A stretch of DNA of 64,000 nt from Plectrocnemia conspersa (GCA_009617715.1 VTFK01000091.1:930001-994000), one strand, 5' to 3'; counted from the first letter of the stretch, positions 13,001-24,231 are shown. Notes: a model not told the origin generated them from the letters alone. A program made the numbers and translations.

Positions 13001-16000
13001 CATTAATTTTGAATTTTTGCAGTACATTATGACATACCTAATGATATAATTAGTTTAGTTTAAAATTAACCTGTTGTTATATTGTATTATTAAATACATA
13101 CTTATTGTTTAAATAGTGGATTTTGTACTATTTTTGTGATACTATTAAAATACATAATCTATCCATTAAATTATTTCTTTCCGTACTATTCCTTCATAGT
13201 TCATAGAATTATAAAAATATGCTAATCATATTAAGGCAGAAACTAGAAAAAAAAATAAAATGTTGATAACTAATAAATTACTTAATCAATAAGGGAACAT
13301 TTACTCTAATATATACATGAACGAAATAATCATGGGTTGAAAAAAGTGAGACATAAATAAAAAAAGCTTATAATAAAATGATGAGAACCACTGAATTTGC
13401 TTCATTGTTTCAAAATATAATTAAATTGTTTATGTGATCAATTGACGCGGTGGCAAGCTGCTAACAATCAAAATGCTGGCAGTAAATTGTCGGCGGTAAA
13501 TTTTCCGGATCCCTTCTAAGAGATCATGGTGCTGTTTTTATATGAATCTTATATGGTTTGATGAAGTAAATGCATTTGCATAGAATAATTCTTAATAAAT
13601 GCGATGAAAATGAAACGTTGTGAAAAAACTTAATTTAAATATTTATAATTAAACATTATAAATTATTCTGTCAGAAGTTTTGTATAAGAACTGAAAAAGT
13701 GTGAATAATCTAACGAATTTGGCGGAAAGTCTACTCGATAAGTTAATTTTTAGATTCTCATATTTAAAAAAATATTTATTGGATATTATATTTTAAAATA
13801 AGGATCACTAGAAGCTCTTTCAGATATAATGAAAGGAACTAAATAAAATATAATTACTAATTATATATGTATGTATATACAAATGTAAATAAATTTGAGT
13901 TATTGTAAGTATTATACTGCTATTTTAACCCCTTAAGTGGATATGTCGTATATATCCGTCAAAGTACTTGCAAAGTGGATATGACGGATATAATAATTTT
14001 AAAAAAATGCGAGAAAAAACTCGTTGGAAAAAAAAGTTTAAACGGATATGTAAAATATAAAATCTAAATACTGGTGTGAAGATTGCAGCAGAATAACCAC
14101 GGAAAGTCTACTCGATAAGTCCATGTCTAAAATATATCACACCAAAAAAATATTTTTGGGTGTATATATCCACTAGCGGCAAAAAGTTCGTCTCACTGCG
14201 GATCACACTTTCAACAGTGAAGCATAACGTTGAAGGGGTTAAAGTTTTAAATAAAAATATATGTTTCTATTGGCAAATAATCAAAATATAATAAAAAATA
14301 TTTAAATAAAACTTTACCAATAGTTTAGAGCCACTGATGGGTTAAAAAAATACATATATTTATTTATTTATTTGAATTCAAATAATTTAGTAAGCAGCTA
14401 TAATCAAAACAGAAGCATGAAAAGTTAAAAAAAAAACCATCAAGTAATACGTAATATATCATTAGATACAAAAAAATATAAATAATACATAAGAATTCAT
14501 CAGAGTTAAGAAAATTGTGTAAAATAAAAGTCGAGTATGTTACTATAATATTTAAAACAATATAAGCAAGTTATGCCACCACTAATAATCTTATTCTATA
14601 AATTTAATATTATATTTATTATCTAATAAATAACGCGGAATATGCGTCACCTATGACCATGCAAAAAATAGCATTTACACGGTGACCGGAGCGAAAGTAA
14701 AGCGGCTCGCGCATTATTAAAATATAAATCAATATTAATATACCATGCTGGAGAACACTCTGTAAGAACTCTTGATGCTTCTGTCTGCGTTTCCTTTCGG
14801 CTTCCAACTTTTGTTGCTTCTCGAGCTTCTCGGTGGCGCGAGCTTCGCGCAACCCTTGCCTCTTTGTGCGTTTATAAGCTTTGATGTTCACGGCGGTCTC
14901 CAAAGTCGTGTCGCGACGAGTGGCGGCTACGATCTATAATCGACATAAAATTATGCACCGCTCTGATTCAATCGAACAATAAGATACGTACCTCGCTTCT
15001 CAATTGACGCTGGAAGTTCAGCACTCTGAGCGCTCTCAGTTCGATCTGAGCCTGAAGACGTAGATCTTCGGGCATCGTAGTCGCTAGATTGCTCAATATT
15101 TCCATTCTGAGAGCTATGCGTGCCGCTACTCTATTCTCTCTTTCGTTCAGCATCTGTATCGGATCGATTCCGGCCGGTTTTGGCAGAGTCGTGATCTTAT
15201 TTTGCTTCTGAACTTGTTGGTTCTGCTGTGGCTGATTGGGTTGTTGCGGTCTCTGTTGTTGATTTGGAATAGGTTGTTGGTTTGGCGGTTGTTGAGAAGA
15301 CGGCGTAGAAGGCGGCCGAGGACTCGATGGATATCCCGGTTGTCCGGGTTGAGGCATAGGCTATAAAAATTAAAAATTTTAATTAATTTAAACAAACTGA
15401 TTGTCGGTTACTCACTGTCGCGAGGTACCGCAGCTGGTTATACCTAATTATTGTTTTTTAATTCAAATAAATTTCTACGTATAACTTGGTTGGCAATTTA
15501 CACGCCTTGGTGCTTTTAAAAACTTATTTTGCCATGTAAAAGTCAAGTATCGTAATTTTTTATGAGCAAATCGATATAATAATTACGCATATCCAATAAA
15601 TAAATATCTAATAAAATATTTTTAATTCGTTTTTATCCATAGATAGTATTTATAAGTTAATTTTTTAATATCAAGTCTCGAGTCTGGAAATGGAAAAAAC
15701 CGAGACTTTAGAATCCTTGGTTGCAATATATATAATACGAAATACGTTGTTACCAGCTTTCCGGTGTCTATTTTTGGCTGCGAAGTCACACCCCTTCGGC
15801 CTAATAACCCAAAAATACTAATAAACAACCTCTCCAAATTTTTTGTTTAAATATGCACTGGATAAGAAGTTATGATTTTTTTTGTAAACAGAACGTTTTT
15901 TCCAAGGGTTTGCGAATTCGCCCAGTTCCTGCGCAAACACTTGTGTCCAAAGATCAAAAAATAAACTCACCGGAGTTACTAACGGTGGCGTCGGATGAGT

Positions 16001-18108
16001 CGGCGGTGCCATTTGTCCGGCCATAGGCAGCGGTACCGTCGGTTGTCCTCCGCCTGTTCGAGCTCCGGCCGCTCCGGAACCCTCTTGCGGAGACACTTTA
16101 CCAGGTAGACCTACAGTCGATTAATTTTAAACGTTCACATTGCAAATTAAATTATAAAAACAATCAAATTACATTGATTTTCTCCGTGAGGGTGAGCCTG
16201 ATGATGCGGCGATTGCGGTGGTTGAGGTGCAGGAGGCGTCGGACATTGAGGCGGAGTAGAGCCATCTCCGGAACTAGGGCCCGGAGGCCTCACTTTACCT
16301 TGAGCCGCCAACATTGTCTGATTGCTCAACGGCTGATTCCTCGCTAGTTGTCTATATGCCATAATCTGCGCCCTAAATTGAACATTTCATTATAGACATC
16401 GCATAAATGAAGAGTATATAATTAAAAGATATTTACTTTAACTGCTGCAATTGCGAGTTGTTGAATGCGGAGGGTCCTTGGCCCTGTTTGTTCGGGTCTT
16501 GCGGATTAGTCTTGGCTCTCAGCGCCATCAGTTGAGCGTAACGAGGATCTTCTTGCAGTCCTCTCTCTTCCATCGAATCGATAGCTCTTTGGAGGGCGTT
16601 CAAATTATCTTGACCGGGTCCTTGAGCGCCGCCGGGAGGTCCTTGACCTTGCAGCGGCGGCGTCTGTCCTTGCATCGGAGGACCTTGACCTTGCATCGGC
16701 GGTCCTTGTCCCTGGTTTTGATTAGGACCTTGTCCTTGATTGTGAACCGGCGATCCTTGACCCGGCATGGGCGGCATCTGTCCCTGATGCGGAGGAGTCT
16801 GATTCGGAGTGACTTGACCGGATATAGGCGAGTTTTGTCCAGATAACGAGGTCTGATTGGACGGTGGGCCCTGATTTTGCATCTGATTGTGTCCTTGCAT
16901 CATTGAAGTTTGACCTGGATGCGGCGCAGACGGGTTTTGGCTTCCCGGCCCCGAACCCATAGGCGGGCCTTGATTTTGAATAGGCGGTCCGTGACCGGAC
17001 ATGGGCGGTCCTTGGCCGAGCATCGACGAAGGCGGACCGTGTCCCGGACTCTGTCCTGGTAGACCGGTAGTTTGATTCGGACTCTGCGACGAATTGGGAG
17101 GTCCTTGTTGCATGGATTGGGCGCCTCCGGACATCGGCGGTCCCTGTCCCGGCATCGGCGATCCTTGTCCCGGCATAGGCGAACTTTGTCCTTGTCCGAG
17201 CATGGGCGGACCTTGACCTTGCATGGGCGGTCCCTGTCCTGGGATCGGGGGACCCTGCCCTTGCCCCGACATCGGAGGACCCTGCATGGCGTTGTGTCCT
17301 TGGCCGGGTCCGGATAACGGAGGACCTTGGCCGTGTAACGGAGGTCCCTGTCCGTGCATCATGTGAGGTTGTCCGTGCATCGGCGGCTGACCGTGCATCG
17401 GAGGTCCTTGACCGTGCATAGGAGGACCCTGTCCGTGCATCGGCGGTCCTTGACCGTGACCCGGCATCATATGTCCGTGCGGCGGACCTTGCGGATGCGG
17501 AGGAACGTGTCCTTGGCCGGGAGGACCTTGTCCGTGTCCCGGCATTCCTTGAGGATGCGGCGGCGTGTGTCCTGCGGGTCCGCCTTGCATGTGAGACGGA
17601 GGTCCAGACGACGGCATCATCGGAGGTCCGCCTTGAGGCCCCGGATTAGTCGGCCCGCCCATTCCCTGCAAACAGATTTGTGAAAGTAACGTAAAAAGTT
17701 CCAGTACTGAATAAAAAAATATAAATTTGTACAAACTTGTCCTTGCTGCATGTGCATCGGATGCTGAGGGTATCCGTGAGGCGGTCCTTGACCGGGCATT
17801 CCAGGGTGTTGCGGGCCGTTGGGTCCCGGCGGAAGATGCGATCCGTTGGGCCCGACGGGAGGACCGTGCGGAACCCCGGCTCCTAAAGGATGGCCCGGAC
17901 CGCCGAGATGGGGAGGCATCTGATGCGGCGGCGGGATACCGGGATGAGGAGGCCCGTTGGGATGCGGTCCGGCGGTGGGCGGTCCGTTAACGTTATGTTG
18001 ACTGTAAGGACTGTGCGGCGATTGAGACGGAGCCGGCGTCGGAGGTCCCATGGGGCTCGGCGCCTGAGGCGGAGGCATGGGACTGCTCTGTGGCGAAGGG
18101 CTCGCCAT
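7004..18108 (-). CDS. brm: Brahma, SWI/SNF (BAP) complex ATPase
   Basis: Catalytic subunit of the SWI/SNF (BAP/PBAP) nuclear chromatin remodeller, which slides or ejects nucleosomes using ATP. Twenty coding exons join in frame (5,766 nt, 1,921 aa). In order: Gly/Pro/Gln-rich N-terminus (1-525), QLQ domain (about 525-560, [20 protein letters not shown]), HSA (about 770-850), BRK (about 978-1005), the SNF2 ATPase with Walker A DEMGLGKT (about 1112), Walker B DEGH (about 1215) and the helicase C lobe ending in [11 protein letters not shown] (about 1525), a basic/acidic linker, and a bromodomain (about 1755-1860) keeping the acetyl-lysine-binding Asn in QNAQTYN. The tail is acidic. Insect and human orthologues are about 1,640 aa; the excess is mainly the N-terminal repeat. 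The start at 18108 follows a splice acceptor at 18142. It lies head to head with porcupine. Confidence 0.97.
8568..9356. mobile_element. Candidate piggyBac-like MITE in a brahma intron
   Basis: The segment is bounded by TTAA at 8568-8571 and at 9353-9356, the target site of piggyBac elements. Ends are TTAACTGTTCAAACGC and, reverse-complemented, TTAACCTTTTAAACGC. Just inside the left end the string gccacatacgggg occurs twice, 49 bp apart; the right end has cggcccgtagtg. The inverted repeats match only partly and there is no coding sequence, so this is a tentative call. Confidence 0.35.
8787..9060. mobile_element. Short inverted-repeat element nested in the intronic MITE
   Basis: The left end reads cagggttgccac and the right end gtgacaaccct, which are imperfect inverted complements about 270 bp apart. 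CAGGGTTGCCA-type ends are common in hAT-related non-autonomous elements. No clear 8-bp target duplication is seen, so the boundaries are approximate. Confidence 0.4.
13925..14242. mobile_element. piggyBac-like MITE in the largest brahma intron
   Basis: A 318-bp segment begins TTAACCCCTTAAGTGG and ends with GTTGAAGGGGTTAA, so both ends are TTAA-CCCCTT in inverted orientation, as expected for a piggyBac-type non-autonomous element with its TTAA target duplication. Inside, the string ggatatgtcgtatatatccg and variants recur. It contains no coding sequence. The 14-bp string gaaagtctactcga occurs both inside (14101) and about 380 bp upstream (13725), hinting at an older related insertion. Confidence 0.6.
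16760..17640 (-). repeat. brm: Gly-Gln-Gly-Pro-Pro-Met coding repeat in brahma exon 2
   Basis: The minus-strand exon encodes dozens of degenerate copies of a six-residue unit, best seen as GQGPPM with variants such as [12 protein letters not shown] and GQGPPL. The DNA shows an 18-bp period (for example ggcggtccttgaccttgcat on the plus strand). The reading frame is uninterrupted. It lies between the start codon and the QLQ domain, a region of Brahma proteins that is normally Pro/Gln/Gly-rich but shorter. It also creates long antisense frames on the plus strand that are artefacts. Confidence 0.85.
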
Positions 18109-18141
18109 TTTTAATCAATTGTCTGTGATTTAATCAATAGT

Positions 18142-18645
18142 CTGAAAAGAAAATTTAGGTACATACATCGGGGAAAATATAGAATGAATGTAATTTGTAA
18201 GATTTGACAATTTGAGGGTTCAATCTAGATATTTGATTTTGGAAAAAATTACAAATTAAAAATTGATATTTTTTTGATATTTTGGAAAAAATTACAAATT
18301 AAAAATGCATCAAGAACAGCGATAGAAACAAAATGATTGTAAAAATATGAAGAGAAAAAAAGCAATTATTGTGCAAGTAAATAAATTAGAAAAGTTATGT
18401 TACTAATAAGAAGTAAAGGTGTACATAGATTTAATACTAGAAATAGAAAATATTTTGTTAAAGCATTTTGACTTTGACTTTGTACAAAAAGTGCAATATG
18501 AACTGGGAAATTTGAAGCAAACAGAGTAAATAAATAGTGGAGGTTACGAATGCGGTTACGAATGCGGTTACGAATGCGGTTACGAATGCAGTTACGAATG
18601 ACGGCAGACAAGCGGGACGCGAAAATGTCGGTTGCGACGTTACCT
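18142..18645 (-). other. brm: Probable first intron of brahma, with upstream non-coding exon
   Basis: On the minus strand a good acceptor (attttcttttcag) ends at 18142, 33 bases before the brahma ATG, showing that the leader is spliced. A matching donor (gtttgag then gtaacg) lies at 18643-18642, which would place a GC-rich non-coding first exon at about 18644-18840. The acceptor is strong; the donor choice is inference. Confidence 0.5.
18541..18600. repeat. 12-bp minisatellite, five copies of ggttacgaatgc
   Basis: Five near-identical head-to-tail copies of ggttacgaatgc (the last two with one change) occupy this interval between brahma and porcupine, near the donor of the inferred first brahma intron. 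The regular 12-bp period produces spurious open frames on both strands. Confidence 0.9.
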
Positions 18646-19080
18646 CAAACGGTAATGGCATGCAGCATGAAAGGGCGGCGGGACAACGCGCGCCCTTTTC
18701 ATGCGACGGGGCGGGTCGTCAGGCCGAGGCGTTCGACGAGCTCGGTGCGATCGGCGAAGAAAGCGCGCGACCCGGCGAACGGCGAACGGCGAACGGCGGA
18801 CGGCGGCTGACGGCGGCTGACGGCGCGTCGCTGTCAACGGTGTTGCCGCTTGATAAAAATCAATAAAACCAAAATTGTATTTTATAATTAGTTTTGGAAT
18901 CATTTGATCAAATATCAAAATAATTAGTAGATTTTTGTACAATTGTCCAATTGATCGATATTTATAGGTATTATAAAAATAGTAAAATAGTGTTACGGCC
19001 AAAGCTGTCAGTGTGCGCATTCGCCGGTCGCCGTCGGTTCGGCAAATCGAATTTCGTATGAGAGCGATCTTCAAAACCAT
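18600..19080. promoter_or_regulatory. CpG-rich divergent promoter of brahma (-) and porcupine (+)
   Basis: From about 18600 to 18850 the base composition switches from strongly AT-rich to CpG-dense, with short GC repeats (gaacggcgaacggcg and ggcggctgacggcggctgac at 18776-18825). A second small CpG-rich patch covers 18990-19060 just before porcupine. The position between two divergently transcribed housekeeping-type genes makes a shared or paired promoter the simplest reading. Transcription starts cannot be assigned by eye. Confidence 0.55.
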
Positions 19081-19127
19081 CCTCTCCTCCCTATGGAGTT
19101 ATGTACGCCTGAACCGACCAGCTCGCA

Positions 19128-20453
19128 ATGGAAGAAACCGAATACCCGCCGATATCTGGCAGCTCTTACTTGCTTCAGTGCGGTCAGCCGACGCTCTACG
19201 GCGGCCTGTCCTTCGCCAAAGACGTCATTTTGACGAACGTGTGCTTCCACCTCGCCATACAATGGCTGGCCTTGCCGAACTTCATCAAGCACAACCTCTC
19301 TCTGCTGCTCGGCAGCTTCCTTCTCTACAACAACGTGGGTTTCGCCTTTCTCTGGACCGCCGGCCTGACCATCGGCTCTTACTTCTTCCTGATGGCGCTC
19401 ACTCTCATGTGGAAGAAGCGCAGGGGCCTCGTCACTTCGGCGCTCGTCATCATATTCTTGCTCAAGTCTGAGTATTTAGTCGTAAACTCCAAGATGTGGC
19501 AGCAGATACGGGGAATACAGATGATAGCCGCCATGAAGATCATATCTGTAGCTATAGATTTAGACAACGGCTACATGAAAGACGCTCCTAATCCGGCCGA
19601 GTTCGCCGGGTACATCATGTGTCCGGCCAATTGCATTCTGGGACCGTGGGCGTCTTTCAGAAAATACTCCCAGTCGATGGAGAAGAAGTACATGTGTAAA
19701 AATTGGATCAAATCGATTTTAATCAACACTACGTTGGCTCTGTTGGCTTTGTTTCTCTCAAACTGCTTCGTACCTTGGTACATATCCGACGACAACTCCA
19801 AATGGATCGTCGCGTACAGAGACGCGCAATCTTTCAGAGCCTCTCATTATTTCGTTTCCATCATGTCGCAGGCTTTTATGATTTCGGGCTGTTACGGAGA
19901 TCAGAGCGACAGCAGTTGGAGCGTGCGAGTCACGGATCCGGCGCAGATCGAACTGCCGAGGTCCCTCGTGCAGGTGGTCGTGTTTTGGAACATTCCCATG
20001 CACCAATGGTTAAAGACGTACGTCTTCAAAGTGTGCAAGCCTTACGGGAAGTTCGTCGCTATATTCGCCACCTACACCATATCGTCGCTCTTGCACGGCT
20101 TAAATTTCCAATTGTCCGCCGCGCTATTGAGCATCGGTATGTTTTCTTACGTAGAGTACAAAATAAGGTCGACTCTCGCCAACACGTTCAGCATGTGCTG
20201 TCTGGTGAATCCGTGTTCCAAGAGTTGCAATCATATCTCGAAAAAGAGCAATATCGTCGTATTGGCCGTCAACGCCTTCTTCGCCCTCTTGGCTATGTTT
20301 CATTTGGCCTACTTGGGAGTGATGTTCGAAGCTTCTTTTGCGGTGCAAGAGACGGGCTATTCTTACGTTCACACGCTTAAAAAGTGGTCGGACCTGCACT
20401 TTTCCAGTCACATTATCGCCGTCATAACGTACCTCATCTATTTATTGATCTGA
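19128..20453 (+). CDS. porc: Porcupine, Wnt O-acyltransferase (MBOAT family)
   Basis: ER membrane enzyme that attaches palmitoleate to a conserved Ser of Wnt proteins, needed for their secretion. The single exon encodes 441 aa, close to the usual 450-460. Many hydrophobic segments span the protein. Signature residues are present: FWNIPMHQWLKTYVF (about 288-302) with the conserved Asn, and SLLHGLNFQLSAALLS (about 321-336) with the MBOAT catalytic His. The N-terminal segment ending LLQCGQPTLYGG and the block NPAEFAGYIMCPANCILGPW also follow the family. The ATG at 19128 is the first in frame before the conserved N-terminus. It is intronless, unlike its intron-rich neighbours. I see no stop or frameshift. 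Confidence 0.95.
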   Translation: MEETEYPPISGSSYLLQCGQPTLYGGLSFAKDVILTNVCFHLAIQWLALPNFIKHNLSLLLGSFLLYNNVGFAFLWTAGLTIGSYFFLMALTLMWKKRRGLVTSALVIIFLLKSEYLVVNSKMWQQIRGIQMIAAMKIISVAIDLDNGYMKDAPNPAEFAGYIMCPANCILGPWASFRKYSQSMEKKYMCKNWIKSILINTTLALLALFLSNCFVPWYISDDNSKWIVAYRDAQSFRASHYFVSIMSQAFMISGCYGDQSDSSWSVRVTDPAQIELPRSLVQVVVFWNIPMHQWLKTYVFKVCKPYGKFVAIFATYTISSLLHGLNFQLSAALLSIGMFSYVEYKIRSTLANTFSMCCLVNPCSKSCNHISKKSNIVVLAVNAFFALLAMFHLAYLGVMFEASFAVQETGYSYVHTLKKWSDLHFSSHIIAVITYLIYLLI

Positions 20454-20640
20454 TCGAAATAATCACCAGTCTCTAGTCTAGTCTCATATTTATCACTTAG
20501 TCAATTCTAGAATTGAATTAGGTTTTTCCGATCACTAATTCACAATAAACTTAATGTACGTACTTTTATTTTGCACGTTTTTAAATCGCTAACAATCCAT
20601 CCAGATAGTCGCTGATCTGTATATTAATTAGTACTAAATA
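20454..20640 (+). other. porc: 3' UTR of porcupine
   Basis: Non-coding sequence after the TGA with an AATAAA at about 20544 (cacaataaactt) and another near 20636 (ctaaataaaac), either of which could be the polyadenylation signal. Confidence 0.45.
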
Positions 20641-22768
20641 AAACATGTACAAATTGCATCGCAAACATGAATTTACTCGCACGAATAAACGAAACGAGCA
20701 GATTAGGTGCCTTAGTTTATATTTAATCACTTCTTCCTCTTACAAAGTATTGTTAAAAAATCTTAACTATAACGTAACAATTCTCTTATTATCAAACAAA
20801 ATATACGCACACAACATAACAGCAATAACGAAACTATAACTGTACCAACGGTATTATGTGTAAACTTATTGTGATATTTTACTTGTATCCAAAACTAGTG
20901 TAAAATCTTTTTATTCTTTGTATTATTATTATACATTTTTTTTATATTTAGGTTATAAGTGACACTTTTACAAACTCACTTTCCATATTGTTAAACTGTG
21001 ATCTGATTTATTGTTCTATTGTAATTATACGTATATACGCATAAGAATTTTTTAATTATTGTAAAATTAAATTTTCTCTACCAAATTATTTAATTTTAAA
21101 CTATTTTGTACAATAAAATTACAAACATGTTATTTGGTTTTATTTCATTTTCCTTTGTACTTCTTCGTTGAGTTGTCGCAAAAATAAAATAACTCGATTT
21201 ATATGTATATTACAAATTGAACCATATCATTACAATAACTGCTGCGAATTTATCTCAGACAATGTAAAGTTCGATGAAACCAATTTCTCTATTCCGGAGA
21301 CGATGACAGTTTTAGCACGTTCATTTTATTGAATTGACAAAATAATAAATGAATAATCTATTAGTTATTGAGTTGATGAAATAAATAAATATCAAAATTC
21401 TATGAAATACATAAATATCAAAATTAACTAATACTCAATCGCCCTATTAGGCTGCTGAATACCTTGGATCTACAATGAATTGATTGGTTTTAAATAGGGA
21501 TTACAATAATATCGGTATTACACAAAGAAAAAACAGTCAATACCGGTATTGATATTTTTTTATAAATCAGAAATAAAAAAGTAATGTTATCATTCAAAGT
21601 TGGAACATTTTCTTTGAAGATATTGAATGAATTTATAGTAACTGTTGTCTTCATGCAGTTTTTTTTTAAATATAATAAACGAGCAGGTCAAATTTCTACT
21701 TCAGTTGCCGACATTTATGAACAAATATCAGTATATTTCGTGCTTCAAACAATAAGGAGCTTTTGAATAATCTTCCTTACATTCGGGTGCTTCTAAAAAT
21801 ACTTTGTACGCTGATCCTTAATTGTGTTGTATCAATAAAAATCAAGACGTTTGTGCACAAAAATCTTTTTGTCCCATTTATTTCTTCACTTTCAATCATT
21901 CATTACATTGTCGATTTTTTTTTAAATGCAGGCGGCAAATCTTTCCTTTCAGGAAACAATATTTCTAGGAAAACATGCTTTCTAAGTTTTTATATCTGGA
22001 GCCAGAGAACCAATAGCCAACAATAATAAATATATATATATATATATATATTGGTGATATGTCGCATTTTAAACAAACAAATTTATTATTTTGTACTCAC
22101 TTTTTTTTAATAAAGTTCTTTCGGATAATTGCAACTGACAAAAAAAATGAGTAATATACTTTATTATTGTTGACTATTTTATTTTCGAAAGATATGTCTC
22201 TCGTATTTATTATATATTTTTACTATTGTCGAAAGTAACAGATTAATTTTTAGCTAATAATATGTTTGTAAATATAATATAATAGGTAAATACTGCATAA
22301 TATGTTTTGAAGTTTAATCTATGTTACATGTTTCCATAAAAAATATATGGTTATTAACTCCTTATCGAAGTCAGTTAAAAAATATCACAGGTAGCCTATG
22401 TATAAAATTTGTTTAGATCCAGCAAAAGGCTGCAAAAAGTTCAGTTTCCGTTTATAAAAATACTTTTTTATGATAATTTTTGTTATTATTTATATTTCTA
22501 TTTTAAATTTTTTACTTTTTTCTGCAGGTTTTTTTATTATTTTTTAGAGATTTTAATTTAGAAATGAATGCTTCTCTGATGACCGATTTTATGTTGCAAG
22601 TAAAGCATTATTTATTAGTTATCGGATAAAAATGAATGAACAAATACATAATAATGTAAGATATTTTGATAAAACTATTTAAAATAAATATTGAACTATT
22701 AATTTTATATATTATATAAATCGAATTATCTAAACTTTGTATAAAGTAGTACGGTATAATATTTTTTT
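20641..22768. other. Gene-free intergenic stretch with a TA microsatellite
   Basis: No supportable gene. A run of (TA)n lies at about 22027-22050. Around 21505-21550 the strings atatcggtatta and caataccggtattg form a short palindrome-like motif of unknown meaning. Confidence 0.55.
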
Positions 22769-24231
22769 TTAATTTCTAGATTTACAAATTTTTTTTTTCC
22801 TCTTCAACTTGAAGTGAACATATTTTATGTGTTCGGAAAGATTTGTTTTCCATTTAAAAGTCTTTCCACATACATCGCATTTAAAATCTTGAGAATCTTG
22901 ATGAATAGTAATATGCCTTATAATCGATTGTCTATCTTTAACAGTTTTTCCACAAATATCGCATGTGAATGAAGAATTTGTATGAAGTAACAAATGGCGT
23001 CTTGCGGAGAATCTAGTTTTAAAAGATTTTTCGCATAATTTACATCCAAAATAACAATTTAAATTTGTATTACTTGTTTTTCTTTTATGAACATCTCTTT
23101 TATGTGCACTGAGGCGTATTTTAGATTTAAAAGCTTTTTGGCAGAGTTCGCACTTAAAGTCGTAAGAATTACCATGAATCGTCATGTGCCGAGTCAGAAT
23201 TGGTTTAGTTTTTAACGCTTTTCCGCACTTAAGACATACGTACTTATAAGAATAGTCGTGTACAAATCTATGCTTTAGCAAAGAATCTCTAGTTTTGAAT
23301 TTCTTTCCGCAAGTATCGCATTCACCGTAAACAAAATCATAACTTATATCTATATGATACAACTTTTTATGTCTGGTAAGGTTGTCGCTATTTTTAAAAG
23401 CTTTTTCACATAAGTCACATTTAAAATCATACAAATCACCGTGGAGAAAACTATGCTGTATAAGACGGTGTTTAGTTTTAAATGTTTTTCCGCATTTTTC
23501 ACAATTCAAATTATCAGATTTAGTATTAGAGACATGAAGCAATTTATGCTGTATCAAATTTGTATTATATTTGAATGATTTTCCACACATGTCACATTCG
23601 AAATCAGATGATTTGTTTTTATATAACTCTAGATGGGTATTTGAGGGTTGAAAAGGTATCATAGCGCTCGGAACGTGATTAGCTTTTACATCATGTAATT
23701 CTGAAAAGAAAATAATACATAAATATATAATTTTTAAATGCATATAAAGCAATTCTAACCTGTTTCTAAAATATCATTAACTAAAGGTGTATGATAATAC
23801 ACATTTTCTGCCATTACAGCAATTTCCTTTTAATATCGTGTGATTCTGTAAACATAGATTATTTAAAAATATATATATTTAGATTTTTATGTATCATGTA
23901 TCATTTATTAATCACTAACCCGTTTCCAACATATCATCTACATGTTCGATATTATTTTCCTCGTGACTGTCATCATATTCTATTTTTATGTTTTCGTGCT
24001 TAAATAATACAAAAATATAAATTCGTTTGAATAATTTGTTTTAACGCGTTTTTAATTTGGTTATATAACCTTAATGATATATTCGTTTTTATCGAAAGTG
24101 GCGATTCTTTCTTCATTTTCAATACTAGGTCCTACAAAAAATATTATCATTTTTATTGTGTTATGTTCGAATTATTCAGATTGACTTATATTTAACCTAA
24201 TACCAGTTTTAACGAAGGGTGAAAATGACAT
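22769..24231 (-). CDS. C2H2 zinc-finger protein, nine fingers, no ZAD
   Basis: My five-exon model (minus strand) is 24231-24204, 24131-24070, 23998-23920, 23807-23760 and 23700-22769. All junctions are GT-AG, phases match, and the sum is 1,149 nt (382 aa). The N-terminus is short and acidic. The last exon holds nine C2H2 fingers (about residues 95-370), each with the CxxCGKxFK pattern and H-x3/4-H ends, then a basic tail KLKRKKKICKSRN. This is a probable nuclear DNA-binding regulator of unknown target. The fingers are certain; the small upstream exons rest only on splice sites and frame. An ATG at 23814 could serve an alternative start. Confidence 0.8.

Larger units (their letters stand above)
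7004..18108 (-). other. brm: brahma coding exon map
   Basis: Coding exons in transcript order (minus strand, high to low): 18108-17737, 17665-16437, 16372-16173, 16110-15971, 15360-14992, 14933-14744, 12369-12231, 12158-11975, 11906-11799, 11662-11524, 11453-11327, 11249-11168, 11095-10938, 10876-9772, 9704-9474, 8292-7916, 7844-7683, 7587-7458, 7393-7213, 7146-7004. Every junction is GT-AG and phase-compatible, and the total is a multiple of three. Three introns are long: 12370-14743, 8293-9473 and 15361-15970; the rest are mostly 50-150 bp. Confidence 0.9.

Noticed and set aside
16451..18114. Several plus-strand Arg/Ser/Leu-rich open frames opposite brahma exons 1-2
   Set aside because: They are the antisense reading of the GC-rich repeat; the minus-strand frame has splice sites, domains and correct phase.
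18366..18866. Overlapping open frames on both strands with RIRNRIRN- or TNAVTNAV-type repeats
   Set aside because: They arise from the 12-bp minisatellite and CpG-rich block, whose period lacks stops; no conserved domain.
19013..20411. Alternative frames inside and opposite porcupine
   Set aside because: Shadows of the 441-aa MBOAT frame, which has all the family motifs.
21584..22026. Two consecutive plus-strand frames in the porcupine downstream region
   Set aside because: Hydrophobic, AT-driven composition with no family match and no promoter or splice context.
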